64,000 nucleotides of DNA from Massilia sp. Leaf139 (GTDB taxonomy: Bacteria; Pseudomonadota; Gammaproteobacteria; Burkholderiales; Burkholderiaceae_D). Positions 46,311 to 57,204 of this stretch are shown one piece after another (within the stretch, counting starts at the first letter, position 1; every line of letters begins with the position of its first letter). Where the stretch lies: positions 62,001-126,000 of the forward strand of contig NZ_LMOJ01000002.1 of NCBI RefSeq assembly GCF_001424165.1, given 5' to 3'. The notes under the pieces were generated by a model. It was given only the letters and a program-made list of their open reading frames with translations. It made no database searches and had not been told where the DNA came from. A program made the translations under genes and the position numbers.

Positions 46311-47450
46311 GTGAACGCATTGCGCCGTCTCGCCATCCTGCTCTGCGGCAGCGATCCGCGTCTGCACCGCATGCTCCAGTACTGGGCCGCGACCTGCGTG
46401 CTCTACGTGATCTGCATCGGTCTGTTGATGGTGCAGGTCGAGCAGGGCGTGATCCATACCGGCGCGGCGCGCGGCCTGGCCGCCTTTGGCGCGGGCGGCG
46501 CGCTGGTCTTCTATGTGCTGATCCGCGCGCACAGCCTGTTCAGGCTGGCGCCCGACCAGCTGGCCGTGTTCCAGGCCGCGTTTTCCCTGGCGTGCGCCGT
46601 CTGGGCCTATGCCATTTCCGGGCCGCTGCGCGCCTCGATGCTGGCGATGACGGTCGTGATCATCGTGTTCTGCATGTTCGCCCTGCGGCCGCGCCAGACG
46701 CTGATGCTGTCGGCCGCCGCGATTGCCGGCATGGGCGCGACCATGTGGTGGCTGCAGGCGCACGACCCGCTGCGCTATCCACCCCTGACCGAGGCATTGA
46801 CCTTCGGTTACCTGGCCGGCGCGCTGGTGTCGACCGCGCTCCTGAGCGGCGAGATGAGCAAGCTGCGTTCGCGCATGAAGCGCCAGAAGGGCGAACTGTC
46901 GGACGCCCTCGACACCATCCGCGTGCTGGCGACCGTCGACGAACTGACCTCGCTGATCAACCGGCGCCACATGAACGAAGTGCTCGAGCGCGAGCAGCGC
47001 CGCCAGGCGCCGGGTACCGATACCTGCATCGCCCTGATCGACATCGATTTCTTCAAGCAGGTGAACGACCAGTACGGCCACGCCACCGGCGACGCCGTGC
47101 TGCGCCTGTTTTCGGCGGCCGCGCGCGCCTCGCTGCGCGCCAACGACGTGCTGGCGCGCTGGGGCGGCGAGGAGTTCCTGTTGCTGCTGCCGGACGCCTC
47201 GCTGGGCGATGCGCGCGCCGTGCTGGAACGGATGGCCGAGCGCGTGCGCGGCATGACGGTGCCCGGTCTCGACGGCCGCCGCATCAGCTTTTCCGCCGGA
47301 CTGGCCAGCCGCCGCGCCGACGAGCCCTTCGCCGACGCCATCAGCCGCGCCGACAAGGCTCTATATGAGGCCAAGGAAGCAGGCCGCGACCGCATCGTGC
47401 TGGCTCCTGCCGCCGACGCGATGCCCGAGTGCCGCCACGCGGCGCGCTAA
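46311..47450 (+). CDS. Membrane diguanylate cyclase (GGDEF)
   Basis: This 379-aa protein makes c-di-GMP from GTP. The N-terminal half has five to six transmembrane helices (MLQYWAATCVLYVICIGLLMV onward), then a short coiled segment (MSKLRSRMKRQKGELSDALDTI) and a GGDEF domain with active-site GGEEF in LARWGGEEFLLLLPDA. The inhibitory I-site RxxD is present as RAND, five residues before the GGEEF, so product inhibition is expected. The start is GTG 46311 (GTGAACGCATTGC). There is no linked EAL domain. The signal sensed is unknown. Confidence 0.93.
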   Translation: MNALRRLAILLCGSDPRLHRMLQYWAATCVLYVICIGLLMVQVEQGVIHTGAARGLAAFGAGGALVFYVLIRAHSLFRLAPDQLAVFQAAFSLACAVWAYAISGPLRASMLAMTVVIIVFCMFALRPRQTLMLSAAAIAGMGATMWWLQAHDPLRYPPLTEALTFGYLAGALVSTALLSGEMSKLRSRMKRQKGELSDALDTIRVLATVDELTSLINRRHMNEVLEREQRRQAPGTDTCIALIDIDFFKQVNDQYGHATGDAVLRLFSAAARASLRANDVLARWGGEEFLLLLPDASLGDARAVLERMAERVRGMTVPGLDGRRISFSAGLASRRADEPFADAISRADKALYEAKEAGRDRIVLAPAADAMPECRHAAR

Positions 47451-47472
47451 TCAAAAAAACCAAGGAACGGAC

Positions 47473-47817
47473 ATGCAGTGTACGCATTGTGGATCGGATC
47501 ACACCCAGCGCCTGCAGCTGGTGCATGAGGGCGGTACGCAGCTCATCAGCACCAGGAGCCATACCGGCGAGGTCATGGATCTCAGCGACTCCCTGCGGCT
47601 GACCGGCCTGACGACGACGACATCCGGCGTGTCCAGTTCCGTGCTCGCGCAACGCGCCGCCCCGCCGGAAAAGAAGAAGCTGATGGCGGTGTCGGTGGTG
47701 GCGCTGATCGGGTTCGGGCTGTTCCGCAGCGAGGAGCATGACGCGATCGGCTTCCTCATCATGGTGTTCGGCGCCTGGAAAATCTATGAGGCGATCCGCT
47801 TCAACAGCCGCGAATGA
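47473..47817 (+). CDS. Zinc-ribbon membrane protein cut short by an in-frame UGA
   Basis: This 114-aa product begins MQCTHCGSDHTQRL with one CxxC knuckle, has a low-complexity Ser/Thr/Gly middle and two hydrophobic segments near the C-terminus (LMAVSVVALIGFGLF and AIGFLIMVFGAWKIY). Ribosome site AAGGAACGG. The stop codon TGA (47815-47817) replaces what looks like a Trp codon: the frame continues another 22 codons to 47886 and encodes a second CxxC (CHKCGHTY). A complete zinc ribbon would need both pairs, so the protein is either truncated by a recent nonsense change or made in full by UGA read-through. Confidence 0.75.
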   Translation: MQCTHCGSDHTQRLQLVHEGGTQLISTRSHTGEVMDLSDSLRLTGLTTTTSGVSSSVLAQRAAPPEKKKLMAVSVVALIGFGLFRSEEHDAIGFLIMVFGAWKIYEAIRFNSRE

Positions 47818-47886
47818 CCGGTTCTATACCGGCAGTGGCAGTGCAGCTGGTTGTGCCACAAGTGCGGCCACACCTACCAGCAATAA
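47818..47886 (+). pseudogene. In-frame continuation after UGA, second half of the zinc ribbon
   Basis: The same frame encodes PVLYRQWQCSWLCHKCGHTY followed by QQ and a TAA stop. The C-H-K-C knuckle pairs logically with the N-terminal C-T-H-C. The coding-like composition and the fit to the upstream ORF argue that this was part of the gene. Confidence 0.65.
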
Positions 47887-47922
47887 GCATGCGTGGCAGC
47901 CCGGGCGGGCCGCCGCTCTTCC

Positions 47923-50373
47923 TCAGAATGTATACTCGGCCCGCGCATACATCGTGCGGCCGTTGATCCCGAACGGGCAGGTCTCCCAGCAGTGCGTGAA
48001 GCCCATCTGCGGGAAGGGCGCGGCGCGGGCCGTGTCCCAGCGCGTCGGGTAGCGGTCGAAGGCGTTGTCGACGCCGGCCGTCAGGCTCAGATTGCGCGTG
48101 AAAGCAAAACGCAGCGCCAGGTCGATCAGCCATTTTCCTTCCCAGGTCTGCACGAAGGGCGCCGTGAAGCCCTGTCCCTGCACCCGGCCGTAGTAGTTCG
48201 CGCGCAGGTTCGCGCCCCAGGCCCCGCGCGCGTAGTCGGCCGCGACCACATGATGCTGGCGCGGCTGGCCGCGTTCGATCAGCGTCACCTGGGCGTCGTC
48301 GAACAGTTGAAAGCCGTTCAGCACCGGCGAGGACGAGTGGCGCGCTTTCACGGTGGTGCGGTTCAGGCCCAATTGCCCGGACAGTTTCAAGGTGCCGGCG
48401 GCCAGGTTGCGCGTCGTGTGCTCGGCCACCACGTCCAGCCCCAGCGTCTCGGTATCGATCGCATTCGTGAAGAACTGGGCCTGGCCCACGCGCAGCGGAT
48501 CGAGAATGGCGCGGATCGGGCAGGCGGCGGCCGTCGGGCAGGCGCCGCTCTCCGGCGCGACCGTGCTGGAGAAGACGATACGGTCATCGATGTCGGTGCG
48601 GTAGACGTCCGCCGTCACCGAAAAATTGGAGACCGGACGCAGCACCATGCCTATGCTGGCGCTGCGCGAAGTCTCATCCTTGAGCGGGGCGATGCCGAAG
48701 GCCCGGGTGACGGCGCTGCCTTCGCGCGCGGTCAGGGTCTCGGTCAGCACGCCCCCATTGTTCAGATTGGTAGATACCGAGCTGTAGAACTTCTGCTGCA
48801 CCGACGGCGCCCGGAAGCCCGTCGAGGCGCTGGCGCGCAGGCCAAAGGCGCGGCTCGGGTCGAGGCGGGCGATCAGCTTGCCCGTGGTCGTGTTGCCGAA
48901 GTCTGAATAGCGCTCGTGCCGCAGGGCCGAACCGAGCGTCAGCTGCGGACTCCATTTGTGCTCGAGGTCGAGATACCAGGCGGTGTTGTGGCGCCCTTCA
49001 TAAACCTGGGTGGCCGGCGTATAGCCGGGAAAACCCTGAATCCCGGCCTGGGCGATGCCGCCCAGCTGGTCGCGGATGACGATCGCCGGATTGTTGGTGC
49101 GGCCGTACTGGTAAGACACCGGCTCGCCCGCCTCGATGCGGTAGCTGTCGCGCCGGTATTCGAAACCGGTGGCCACCAGGATCGGCTGGCCAACGAAGAA
49201 CACCTGGCCTTTCAGGTCGAAATTGAAGGTCGACTGCTGGAAGCCGAGCGTGCCGGTATAGGCTTCGCGCGGCGATTCGCCGCGGATGTCGCAGGCGCAG
49301 TTCGGCTCGTACCAGTAGCTGACGTTGATCGAATTGCGCTCGTTGAATACCAGTTCGCTGCCGCCGTGATTGAAACTGGTGTCGAACTTCCAGCCGCCGC
49401 CGAGATCGGCGCGGTAGCCGACGGCGAGCGAGGCGTCGCGTACTTCGGTGCGGATATTCGGCAGGAAGCCGTCCGGATACACGGCCGGCACGTTGCGCGC
49501 ATTCTCGCGCGGGCGGAAGAAGCCGGCCGCGTCGCCCGTGCGACGCGAGGCGCCGCCGAACAGGTACAGTTCGCCGCCATGCCCGACCGGCAGCACGGCG
49601 TTCGTCCACAGGTAGGCGTCGCGCGCCAGGCTGTCGCCGATGCGCTGGGTGACGCGCGGCGGATTCACGCGCAGGGTGTCGAGGCCGGCGCGGTTGGTCT
49701 CGCCGCGGCGGCGGCCCTCGAGCGCCAGGTTCAGGTAGCCACCGGCATTGCCGAGCGCGAAGCCGTGCCAGGCGCTGGCGCCGTAGGTGTCGCCGTCGCC
49801 CTCGGCCGTGGTGCCGGCGCTGAGGCTGGCGCCGCCCTTGCCGGCGCCTTCCTTCAGCACGATGTTGATCACGCCGGCGATCGCATCCGAGCCGTACTGG
49901 GCGGCGGCGCCGTCGCGCAGCACCTCGATGCGGGCGATGGCCGCCATCGGAATGGCGTTGATGTCGGTGCCGGCCGAGCCGCGCCCGACCGTCTGCTGGA
50001 CGTTCACCAGGGCCTGCTGGTGGCGCCGCTTGCCGTTGACCAGCACCAGCACCTGGTCGGGGCCGAGGCCGCGCAGGGTGGCAGGGCGAATGATGTCGGT
50101 GCCGTCGCTGATGAAGGTGGTGCTGAAGTTGAACGAAGGGTCGAGCTCCTGCAGCGCCTTGCCCAGCTCCAGGTTGCCGGTCGAGGCCAGGTCTTTCGCG
50201 CTCACCAGGCCGACCGGCACCGCCGTGTCGAGCGCGGTGCGGGCCGCACCGCGCGAGCCGACCACGACCACCTTCTGCGCCGCTTCCTCATCGGCTGTCT
50301 GCGCCTGGGCGTAGGGAAAGGCGGCCAGCAGCGCGGCAGAGAGCAGGGTCGGTTGCAGGGTCTTGTGCATCAT
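47923..50373 (-). CDS. TonB-dependent outer membrane receptor
   Basis: This 816-aa TonB-dependent receptor has a signal peptide (LLSAALLAAFPYAQAQ). The plug domain (about 35-165) starts with QKVVVVGSRGAARTALD and contains DQVLVLVNGKRRHQQALVN and IARIEVLRDGAAAQYGSDAIAGVINIVLK, the pattern of larger receptors. The barrel ends with Phe (YARAEYTF), as in BAM substrates. Two Cys pairs in loops (PNCACD, CPTAAACP) could form disulfides at the surface. The ligand is unknown; no transporter or regulator genes are adjacent. Confidence 0.93.
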   Translation of the reverse strand: MMHKTLQPTLLSAALLAAFPYAQAQTADEEAAQKVVVVGSRGAARTALDTAVPVGLVSAKDLASTGNLELGKALQELDPSFNFSTTFISDGTDIIRPATLRGLGPDQVLVLVNGKRRHQQALVNVQQTVGRGSAGTDINAIPMAAIARIEVLRDGAAAQYGSDAIAGVINIVLKEGAGKGGASLSAGTTAEGDGDTYGASAWHGFALGNAGGYLNLALEGRRRGETNRAGLDTLRVNPPRVTQRIGDSLARDAYLWTNAVLPVGHGGELYLFGGASRRTGDAAGFFRPRENARNVPAVYPDGFLPNIRTEVRDASLAVGYRADLGGGWKFDTSFNHGGSELVFNERNSINVSYWYEPNCACDIRGESPREAYTGTLGFQQSTFNFDLKGQVFFVGQPILVATGFEYRRDSYRIEAGEPVSYQYGRTNNPAIVIRDQLGGIAQAGIQGFPGYTPATQVYEGRHNTAWYLDLEHKWSPQLTLGSALRHERYSDFGNTTTGKLIARLDPSRAFGLRASASTGFRAPSVQQKFYSSVSTNLNNGGVLTETLTAREGSAVTRAFGIAPLKDETSRSASIGMVLRPVSNFSVTADVYRTDIDDRIVFSSTVAPESGACPTAAACPIRAILDPLRVGQAQFFTNAIDTETLGLDVVAEHTTRNLAAGTLKLSGQLGLNRTTVKARHSSSPVLNGFQLFDDAQVTLIERGQPRQHHVVAADYARGAWGANLRANYYGRVQGQGFTAPFVQTWEGKWLIDLALRFAFTRNLSLTAGVDNAFDRYPTRWDTARAAPFPQMGFTHCWETCPFGINGRTMYARAEYTF

Positions 50374-50571
50374 CGTGGTTCCCGTTGAAGAGTGTCAGTG
50401 ATTGACGAATCTTGCCCGGCGTTCCTCCTGCGAACTTGTGCTATGTCAAGGCTCTCAGGATGACCGGAGCACATGTATCTAGTCGGCAACACTAGCTGCC
50501 CTACCAGTATGTTTCCCAACAACAATAAGTTAGTATGTTGAGATAACAAATAAACTACTGAAAGAGGCAAT

Positions 50572-51774
50572 ATGGATCTGGTTTACAAGAACGAGAAGAC
50601 CTTGTTCGCGCTGATGCTCGTGTTTTCGCTGCTGGCCTGGGGGGGGCTGGTGGCCGGCATGGGCTGGATGGTGCTCGGCTATGCGCTGATGTTCTTCCTG
50701 TTTTACTGCTTCGCGCAGTCGGCGCTGATTTCCTATATCAAGGGCACCGGCGTGCGCATCACGCACGAGCAGTTCCCCGACCTCGAACGCCAGATTTCCG
50801 CCTGCTGCGCCAAGCTGGGACTCGAGCGCGAGCCGGAAGCCTACCTGCTGCAGATGGGCGGCTCGCTGAACGCCTTCGCCACCCGTTTCCTGGGGCGCGA
50901 TTTTCTCGTCCTGTATTCGGACGTGGTCGACGGCCTGCATGACAATCCGGACGCGCTGAATTTCTACATCGGCCACGAGATCGGCCACATCAAGCGCAAG
51001 CACCTGAACTGGGGCACCGTGCTGCTGCCGGCCTCGCTGCTGCCGTTGATCGGCGCGGCCTATTCGCGCGCCCGCGAATACACCTGCGACCGCCACGGCC
51101 TGGCCGCCTGCGAGCAGCCTTTGAATGCCGAATTCGGCCTGGCCGCGCTGGCGGCCGGCGGGCGCCGCTGGCGCACCATGAACAAGAGCGCCTTCATCGA
51201 GCAGGCGCGCGAGACCGAAGGCTTCTGGATGTCCTTCCACGAACTGGTGGGCGACTATCCGTGGCTGGTGAAACGCATGGCGGCGGTGCGCGCACTGGCG
51301 GCCGGACGCGAAGCCGAGCAGCCGCGGCGCCACCTGCTGGCGACCCTGCTGGCGCTGTTCGTGCCGCGCCTCGGCGTGGCCGGCGGCGCGGGCGGCGTGG
51401 TGGTGACCATCGCCGTGGTCGGCATCCTGGCGGCGGTGGCGGTGCCCGCCTACCAGGGTTACCAGCAGAAGGCGGCCGTGGCCGGCGCCTATTCGGCCGG
51501 GCGCGCAGCCAGCGCCAAAGTCGAAACCTATCTCGCCCAGCAGGGCAAGATCCCGACCCTGGCCCAGGCCGGCGTGGCGCCAGGCGGCGGCGCCGTGCGC
51601 GAGATGAGCCTCGACCCCGACACCGCCGTGCTGCGCGTGGTCACCAGTGTGGACGGCAAGGATGGCGCCGGCGTGCTGGTGTTCGAACCGTCGATGGACG
51701 AACACAAGCGCATCGCCTGGGACTGCACGGCCGAAGGCATTCTGCCGCAAGCCATGCCGCGCGGCTGCCATTGA
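50572..51774 (+). CDS. M48-family metallopeptidase fused to a pilin-like C-terminal segment
   Basis: This 400-aa membrane protein begins with two helices (TLFALMLVFSLLAWGGLVAGM, VLGYALMFFLFYCF). The M48 HtpX/Ste24-like zinc motif HEIGH is at 135-139, and the third ligand is the Glu in AREYTCDRHG. From about residue 270 there is a pilin-like hydrophobic helix VVVTIAVVGILAAVAVPAYQ followed by GYQQKAAV and a soluble head with a C-terminal Cys pair (WDCTAEG and RGCH), as in type IV pilins. The prepilin cleavage site (G|FTLIE) is absent. The peptidase could act in membrane-protein quality control, with the pilin-like part as a sensor or anchor. GAAAGAGG site before ATG 50572. Confidence 0.85.
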   Translation: MDLVYKNEKTLFALMLVFSLLAWGGLVAGMGWMVLGYALMFFLFYCFAQSALISYIKGTGVRITHEQFPDLERQISACCAKLGLEREPEAYLLQMGGSLNAFATRFLGRDFLVLYSDVVDGLHDNPDALNFYIGHEIGHIKRKHLNWGTVLLPASLLPLIGAAYSRAREYTCDRHGLAACEQPLNAEFGLAALAAGGRRWRTMNKSAFIEQARETEGFWMSFHELVGDYPWLVKRMAAVRALAAGREAEQPRRHLLATLLALFVPRLGVAGGAGGVVVTIAVVGILAAVAVPAYQGYQQKAAVAGAYSAGRAASAKVETYLAQQGKIPTLAQAGVAPGGGAVREMSLDPDTAVLRVVTSVDGKDGAGVLVFEPSMDEHKRIAWDCTAEGILPQAMPRGCH

Positions 51775-51801
51775 GGCATGGATCGGGGTGGCGCGCCCAG
51801 C

Positions 51802-52578
51802 TCAGCCCTGCTGGTCGCGCATCCACTCCTTCAAGCCTTCCACCCATTTTTTCGCGGGCAAATTCAGGCGCCGCTTGATCTCGCCCGCGCGTTCGAACAG
51901 CAGAGAGAAATCGATCTGCGGCGCCTCCTTGAAGGCGATCACGACGATGTTCGCGTCGTGCACCTCGGGTAGCCAGACGACGGCGTCGAACACCTCCGTC
52001 ATCGCTTCCAGGTTCTTGTCGTAGTTGCCGAATTCCCCGAACACGTTGGCGGTCATGATGCCGCTTGGCGTCAGGCAGTCGAAGCAGCCCCGATAAAACT
52101 CGGGCGTGTCGAGCACCGGGCCGCGCGCTTCCTCGTCGTAGAGATCGACCTGCAGCGCGTCGGCCGTGCCGTGGTTGCTCGGATCGAGCACGAAGTCGAG
52201 CGCATTCATCTCGCGCACCCGCAGGCGCGCATCGTCGGGAGGCAGTTCGAACAGGGCGCGGCAGATCGCGATCACGTTCGGATTGAGTTCGACGGCGGTG
52301 ACGCGCGCCTCGGGAAAGCGGCGGTAGCAGAACTTGGTGAGCGCCGCGCTGCCCAGGCCCAGCTGCACGATGTGCTTCGGCGCGGACTGGAACAGCAGCC
52401 AGGCCATCATCATCTGCACGTATTCGAGTTCGATCGCATCCGGACGCGCCAGGCGCATCGCGCCTTGCTCCCAGGAGGTGCCGAGGTGGAGCGAGCGTAC
52501 GCCCTCGAATTCGGTGATCGTGGCCGGCGGATGGCCGGGCTGGCTGAAGCGGGGATCGAAGGGAACGTTGTCAGGCAT
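51802..52578 (-). CDS. Spermidine synthase-like SAM-binding protein
   Basis: This 258-aa Rossmann-fold protein of the spermidine synthase/methyltransferase type has IVQLGLGSAALTKF (SAM or decarboxylated-SAM site), TAVELNPNVIAIC, and LQVDLYDEEARGPVLDTPEFY. The N-terminal beta domain of true polyamine synthases is reduced, and similar short proteins are common and unproven. It could be a polyamine aminopropyltransferase or an unrelated SAM enzyme. It lies 55 bp after the GST gene on the same strand and may be the last gene of the efflux/two-component transcript. Confidence 0.78.
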   Translation of the reverse strand: MPDNVPFDPRFSQPGHPPATITEFEGVRSLHLGTSWEQGAMRLARPDAIELEYVQMMMAWLLFQSAPKHIVQLGLGSAALTKFCYRRFPEARVTAVELNPNVIAICRALFELPPDDARLRVREMNALDFVLDPSNHGTADALQVDLYDEEARGPVLDTPEFYRGCFDCLTPSGIMTANVFGEFGNYDKNLEAMTEVFDAVVWLPEVHDANIVVIAFKEAPQIDFSLLFERAGEIKRRLNLPAKKWVEGLKEWMRDQQG

Positions 52579-52633
52579 GGTCGGCGGCGCGGGTGAGGGG
52601 CGATCTTACCAGAGCCGCATTTCGAGGGCGCAT

Positions 52634-53233
52634 TCAGGGCACGCCGTTGGCGCACCACGCACGGTAGCCCGGCCGTGCCGCCAGGCGCTGCAGATACGCG
52701 GCCACGTGGGGATAATCCGGGCGTTCCATCGGCGTCATCGACCAGCGGTTGAGGGACAGGCCGATGACGACGTCGGCCAGCGTGAAGCGCTCGCCCGCGA
52801 CATAGGCGCCGGTGGCGGCCAGTTGGGCGTCGAGGATGCCGACGTGGCGGTTCCAGTTGGCGACGCCGGCCGCGATCTGGGCCGGATCGGCGTGCGCGGG
52901 ACTGGCGCGCACCAGCGCCATGAAGGCGTAGCGCCAGGCGTTGTTCAGCTCCGTCGCCTGCCAGTCCATCCACTGTTCCACGCGGGCGCGTTGCTGTGCG
53001 CCGGCGGGCAGCAGGGCCTGCTCTTGTGCGCGTGCGCACAGGTAGCGGCAGATCGTATTCGATTCCCACAGCACGAAATCGCCGTCGACCAGCACCGGCA
53101 CCATCCGGTTCGGGTTGAGCGGCGCGTGCGCCTCGTTCCAGTCCTCGCGCGCGAACGGCAAGTCCAGTTCGACGCAGGTCCACAGCACCTTGCGTACGTT
53201 GATCGAGGTCGGCTTTCCGATAATCCTGAGCAT
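52634..53233 (-). CDS. Glutathione S-transferase family protein
   Basis: This 199-aa GST has an N-terminal thioredoxin-like domain (MLRIIGKPTSINVRKVLW with an S-x-N-V-R-K-V site), MVPVLVDGDFVLWESNTICRYL with the cis-Pro and the E-S glutathione contact, and a helical C-terminal domain (about 90-195) containing FTLADVVIGLSLNRW. It begins 10 bp after the histidine kinase stop, so co-transcription with the efflux/two-component operon is likely. A detoxification role beside an efflux pump is a reasonable inference. Confidence 0.9.
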   Translation of the reverse strand: MLRIIGKPTSINVRKVLWTCVELDLPFAREDWNEAHAPLNPNRMVPVLVDGDFVLWESNTICRYLCARAQEQALLPAGAQQRARVEQWMDWQATELNNAWRYAFMALVRASPAHADPAQIAAGVANWNRHVGILDAQLAATGAYVAGERFTLADVVIGLSLNRWSMTPMERPDYPHVAAYLQRLAARPGYRAWCANGVP

Positions 53234-53243
53234 GCGGTTTCCT

Positions 53244-54588
53244 TTAGTGAGAGGTGAGGGCGGGCAGGATCATCGTCACGGCCAGGCCTCCGCCCTCGCG
53301 GTTTGCCAGCAGGATGCGCCCGCCGTGGGCTTCGGCAATTTCGCGCGCCAGCGCCAGGCCCAGGCCGGTGCCGCTGCGCTTGGTCGAGTAAAAGGGCACC
53401 AGGGCGTTGGTCAGCACCGCCTCGCTCATGCCGCTGCCGCGGTCGAGCACTTCGATGCGCAGCAGATCCTGGGCGCGCCGCACCTGCAGTTCCACCTCGC
53501 CGGGCGGAGAACCGGATTCGTGCGCGTTCTTGAGCAGATTGAGCAGGGCCTGTTCGAGCTGGGCCTGGTCGAGCAGCGCCGGTTCCGGCGGCAGTTCGCC
53601 GTCCAGGCGGAAGGGCACCTGCGAGGCGAGGCGTGCGATGAAGGACGGCCAGGCGCAGCGTTCCAGGCGCGGCGTCGGCAGCTTGGCGAAGCGCGCATAG
53701 CCGAGGATGAAGCTTTCCAGGTGACGGGTGCGCTCGCCGATCGTTTCCAGGATCTGCGGCAGGCGCTCGGTCTGGCCGCGCCGCACCAGTTCGGCGCCGG
53801 AATGGGCCAGCGAGGCCAGCGGCGCCAGCGAATTGTTCAACTCGTGGCTGATGACGCGGATGACCTTTTTCCAGGTCTGCACTTCCTGGCGCCGCAGTTC
53901 GGCCGTCAGGTGGCGCAGCAGCAGCAGTTCGTGCTTGCGCCCGTTCAAACTGAAACTGCTGCGCGCCAGGTGATAAACCTGTTCCTCTTCGCCTTCGCCG
54001 GCCGTGAACAAGCCGTCGCCGCCGCGCGCCAGTGCCTCGCCCAGCGCCGGCGAGGCGCCCGCCAGCAGTTCGTCGAGCGCGTGGCCCTCGAGCTTGCGGC
54101 CCTCGGCCAGCAGCTGGCGCGCGGCCAGGTTGGCGTAGACGACGGCGCCGGCCCGCTGCGGCACGTCGGCCACCAGCAGCATCGCCACCGGGGTGTTCTG
54201 CACCATGGTGTCGAGCAGCAGTTCGCGCTGCACCAGGTCGCGCCGCTGCTCGCGCAGCACGTCGCCGAGCGCGTTGTGGGCGCCGATCAGGTCGGCCAGC
54301 TCGTCGTTCTGCGGCCAGTGCAGGCTGAAGGAGAAGTCGCCGTCGCGGTAGCTGGTGACGGTGCCCTCCAGCGCGCGGAACAGCGACAGGATCGGCTGCA
54401 CCTGCGAGCGCACCGTGATGACCGCGAGCGGGATCACGCAGGCTAGGCACAGGGCCGCCACCAGCAGCGGCCGGCCGGGCAGCAAATGATCCAGGCCGAG
54501 GGCGAGGATGATGCCGACCGTGAGCAGGGTGCCGACCAGGGCCGAGAAGCGGGTGACGAGGGAGAGACGGAGAGGCGGCCGCATCGGC

Positions 54589-54602
<14 letters not shown>
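53244..54602 (-). CDS. Sensor histidine kinase, NtrY-like
   Basis: This 452-aa membrane kinase has two helices (LVGTLLTVGIILALGL and LLVAALCLACVIPLAVI), a HAMP-like linker (SYRDGDFSFSL), a PAS-like domain (about 130-225), and a HisKA motif with acceptor His253 in RVISHELNNSL. The ATPase domain has N-box LLNLLKNAHESG and G-boxes DRGSGMSE and GTGLGLAL. The periplasmic part between the helices is only a few residues, so it probably senses within the membrane or cytoplasm. The 14-bp overlap with the regulator gene upstream makes them one translation unit and clear partners. Confidence 0.94.
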
Positions 54603-55932
<1,330 letters not shown>

Positions 55933-55954
55933 GGCCGCTAGGATAGCATCGGCA

Positions 55955-57187
55955 TCAAGCGCTGCGGGTGGCCAGCGCCGGCGAAATGCTCGCTGCGCGC
56001 CAGGCCGGCCCGTACACCGCGATCACGCCCAGCGCCCACAGCACGACGCCGCCGCCCGCCAGGTATTCGAGCGGCAGGCGCGCCATCTCGAGCTTGCTCA
56101 CCAGGAGCTGGTTCAGCGCCACCCCGAGCAGCACGCCGCCGCCCACGCCGGCGCTGGTGATCATGAAGTTCTCGGTGATGAAGTAACGCAGGATGTCGCG
56201 CTTTTTCGCCCCCAGCGCGCGGCGTACGCCGATCTGCTTGCGGCGCTGGGTGACCCACAGGCTGGCCATGCCGACGATGCCGCTGGCGGTGATCAACAGC
56301 AGCAGCACGCTGACGGTGACGAGCATCCACGACAAGGCCATGTCGGCGCGGTAGCGATCCTTGCGGTACTGGTCTTGCGTGGTCGTTTCCAGGATCACCG
56401 GCGTCGGCGAGGCCTTGCGCAGGGCGGCCTCCACCTCGCGGATCACGCGCTCGCGCTGGCCTGCTTCCGCGCGGATGGTGTAGAGCGCACCCGGGAAATT
56501 CCCGTACATGCGCATCGGCGCGATGCTGGAAAACTCGCCGCGTTCGGTCACTTCCGCACTCTGGGTCTGCAGGCGTTCGACCACGCCGACGACGCGCACT
56601 TCGATCGCGTCTTCGCCGGTACCGAAGTACATGTTCCTGCCGACGGCCGGCGCGCCTGGCCACATCTTCTCGGCCAGCGCCTTGGTGACGATCACGTGGC
56701 CGGGAGTGACGTTAGTGTTAGCGTCGATGTCCATGTATTCGTTCGGCAGGAAGTCGCGCCCCTCGACCAGTTTCAAACCCCAGGTCTTGACGAGCGAATC
56801 CGGCGAGAAGAAGAACGAGGACGGCGCTGTCTCGTCGACCTGCTTGCGGTCGACGGCGACGCTGTTGTTCCAGCCCGATTGCGACAGCGGGATCTGGTTG
56901 ACGTTGGCGACCGAGACCACGCCCGGCACCGCGCGGATGGTCTCGGCCTCGCGCTTTTGCGTGGCCAGCTGCTGCTCGGGCCCGCCGGCGCTCAGGTTGC
57001 GCACGTGGGTCGAGAACACCTGGCTCTCTTCGGCGATGCCGCTCGGCCGGCTCGAGGCGACGCGCCGTTCGCTGACGATGTGCAGGGCGTTGGCGAGAAT
57101 CGCCAGGCTGAGCGCCACCTGGAGGGCGACCAGGATGGCGCCGGTCTTGTTGCGCAGGAGCGCGGACAGGATGGGACGGATTTCCAT
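55955..57187 (-). CDS. MacB/FtsX-type ABC transporter permease (2)
   Basis: This 410-aa permease has the MacB architecture: N-terminal helix (ILVALQVALSLAILANAL), a large periplasmic domain (about 45-280) and three C-terminal helices with FtsX-type text (SWMLVTVSVLLLLITASGIVG, AGVGGGVLLGVAL, GVVLWALGVIAVYGPAW) plus the VTQRRKQIGVRRALGAKK coupling loop. ATG 57187 was chosen; a longer frame runs back into the preceding permease gene out of phase. It lies 17 bp after permease 1, and the two together would form a heterodimer with the ATPase. Confidence 0.92.
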   Translation of the reverse strand: MEIRPILSALLRNKTGAILVALQVALSLAILANALHIVSERRVASSRPSGIAEESQVFSTHVRNLSAGGPEQQLATQKREAETIRAVPGVVSVANVNQIPLSQSGWNNSVAVDRKQVDETAPSSFFFSPDSLVKTWGLKLVEGRDFLPNEYMDIDANTNVTPGHVIVTKALAEKMWPGAPAVGRNMYFGTGEDAIEVRVVGVVERLQTQSAEVTERGEFSSIAPMRMYGNFPGALYTIRAEAGQRERVIREVEAALRKASPTPVILETTTQDQYRKDRYRADMALSWMLVTVSVLLLLITASGIVGMASLWVTQRRKQIGVRRALGAKKRDILRYFITENFMITSAGVGGGVLLGVALNQLLVSKLEMARLPLEYLAGGGVVLWALGVIAVYGPAWRAASISPALATRSA

Positions 57188-57204
57188 GATGATGTCTCTC
57201 TCGC

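Noticed and set aside
47893-50388. Long plus-strand open frames opposite the second TonB receptor
   Set aside because: Composition typical of antisense frames; the minus-strand receptor has complete plug and barrel features.
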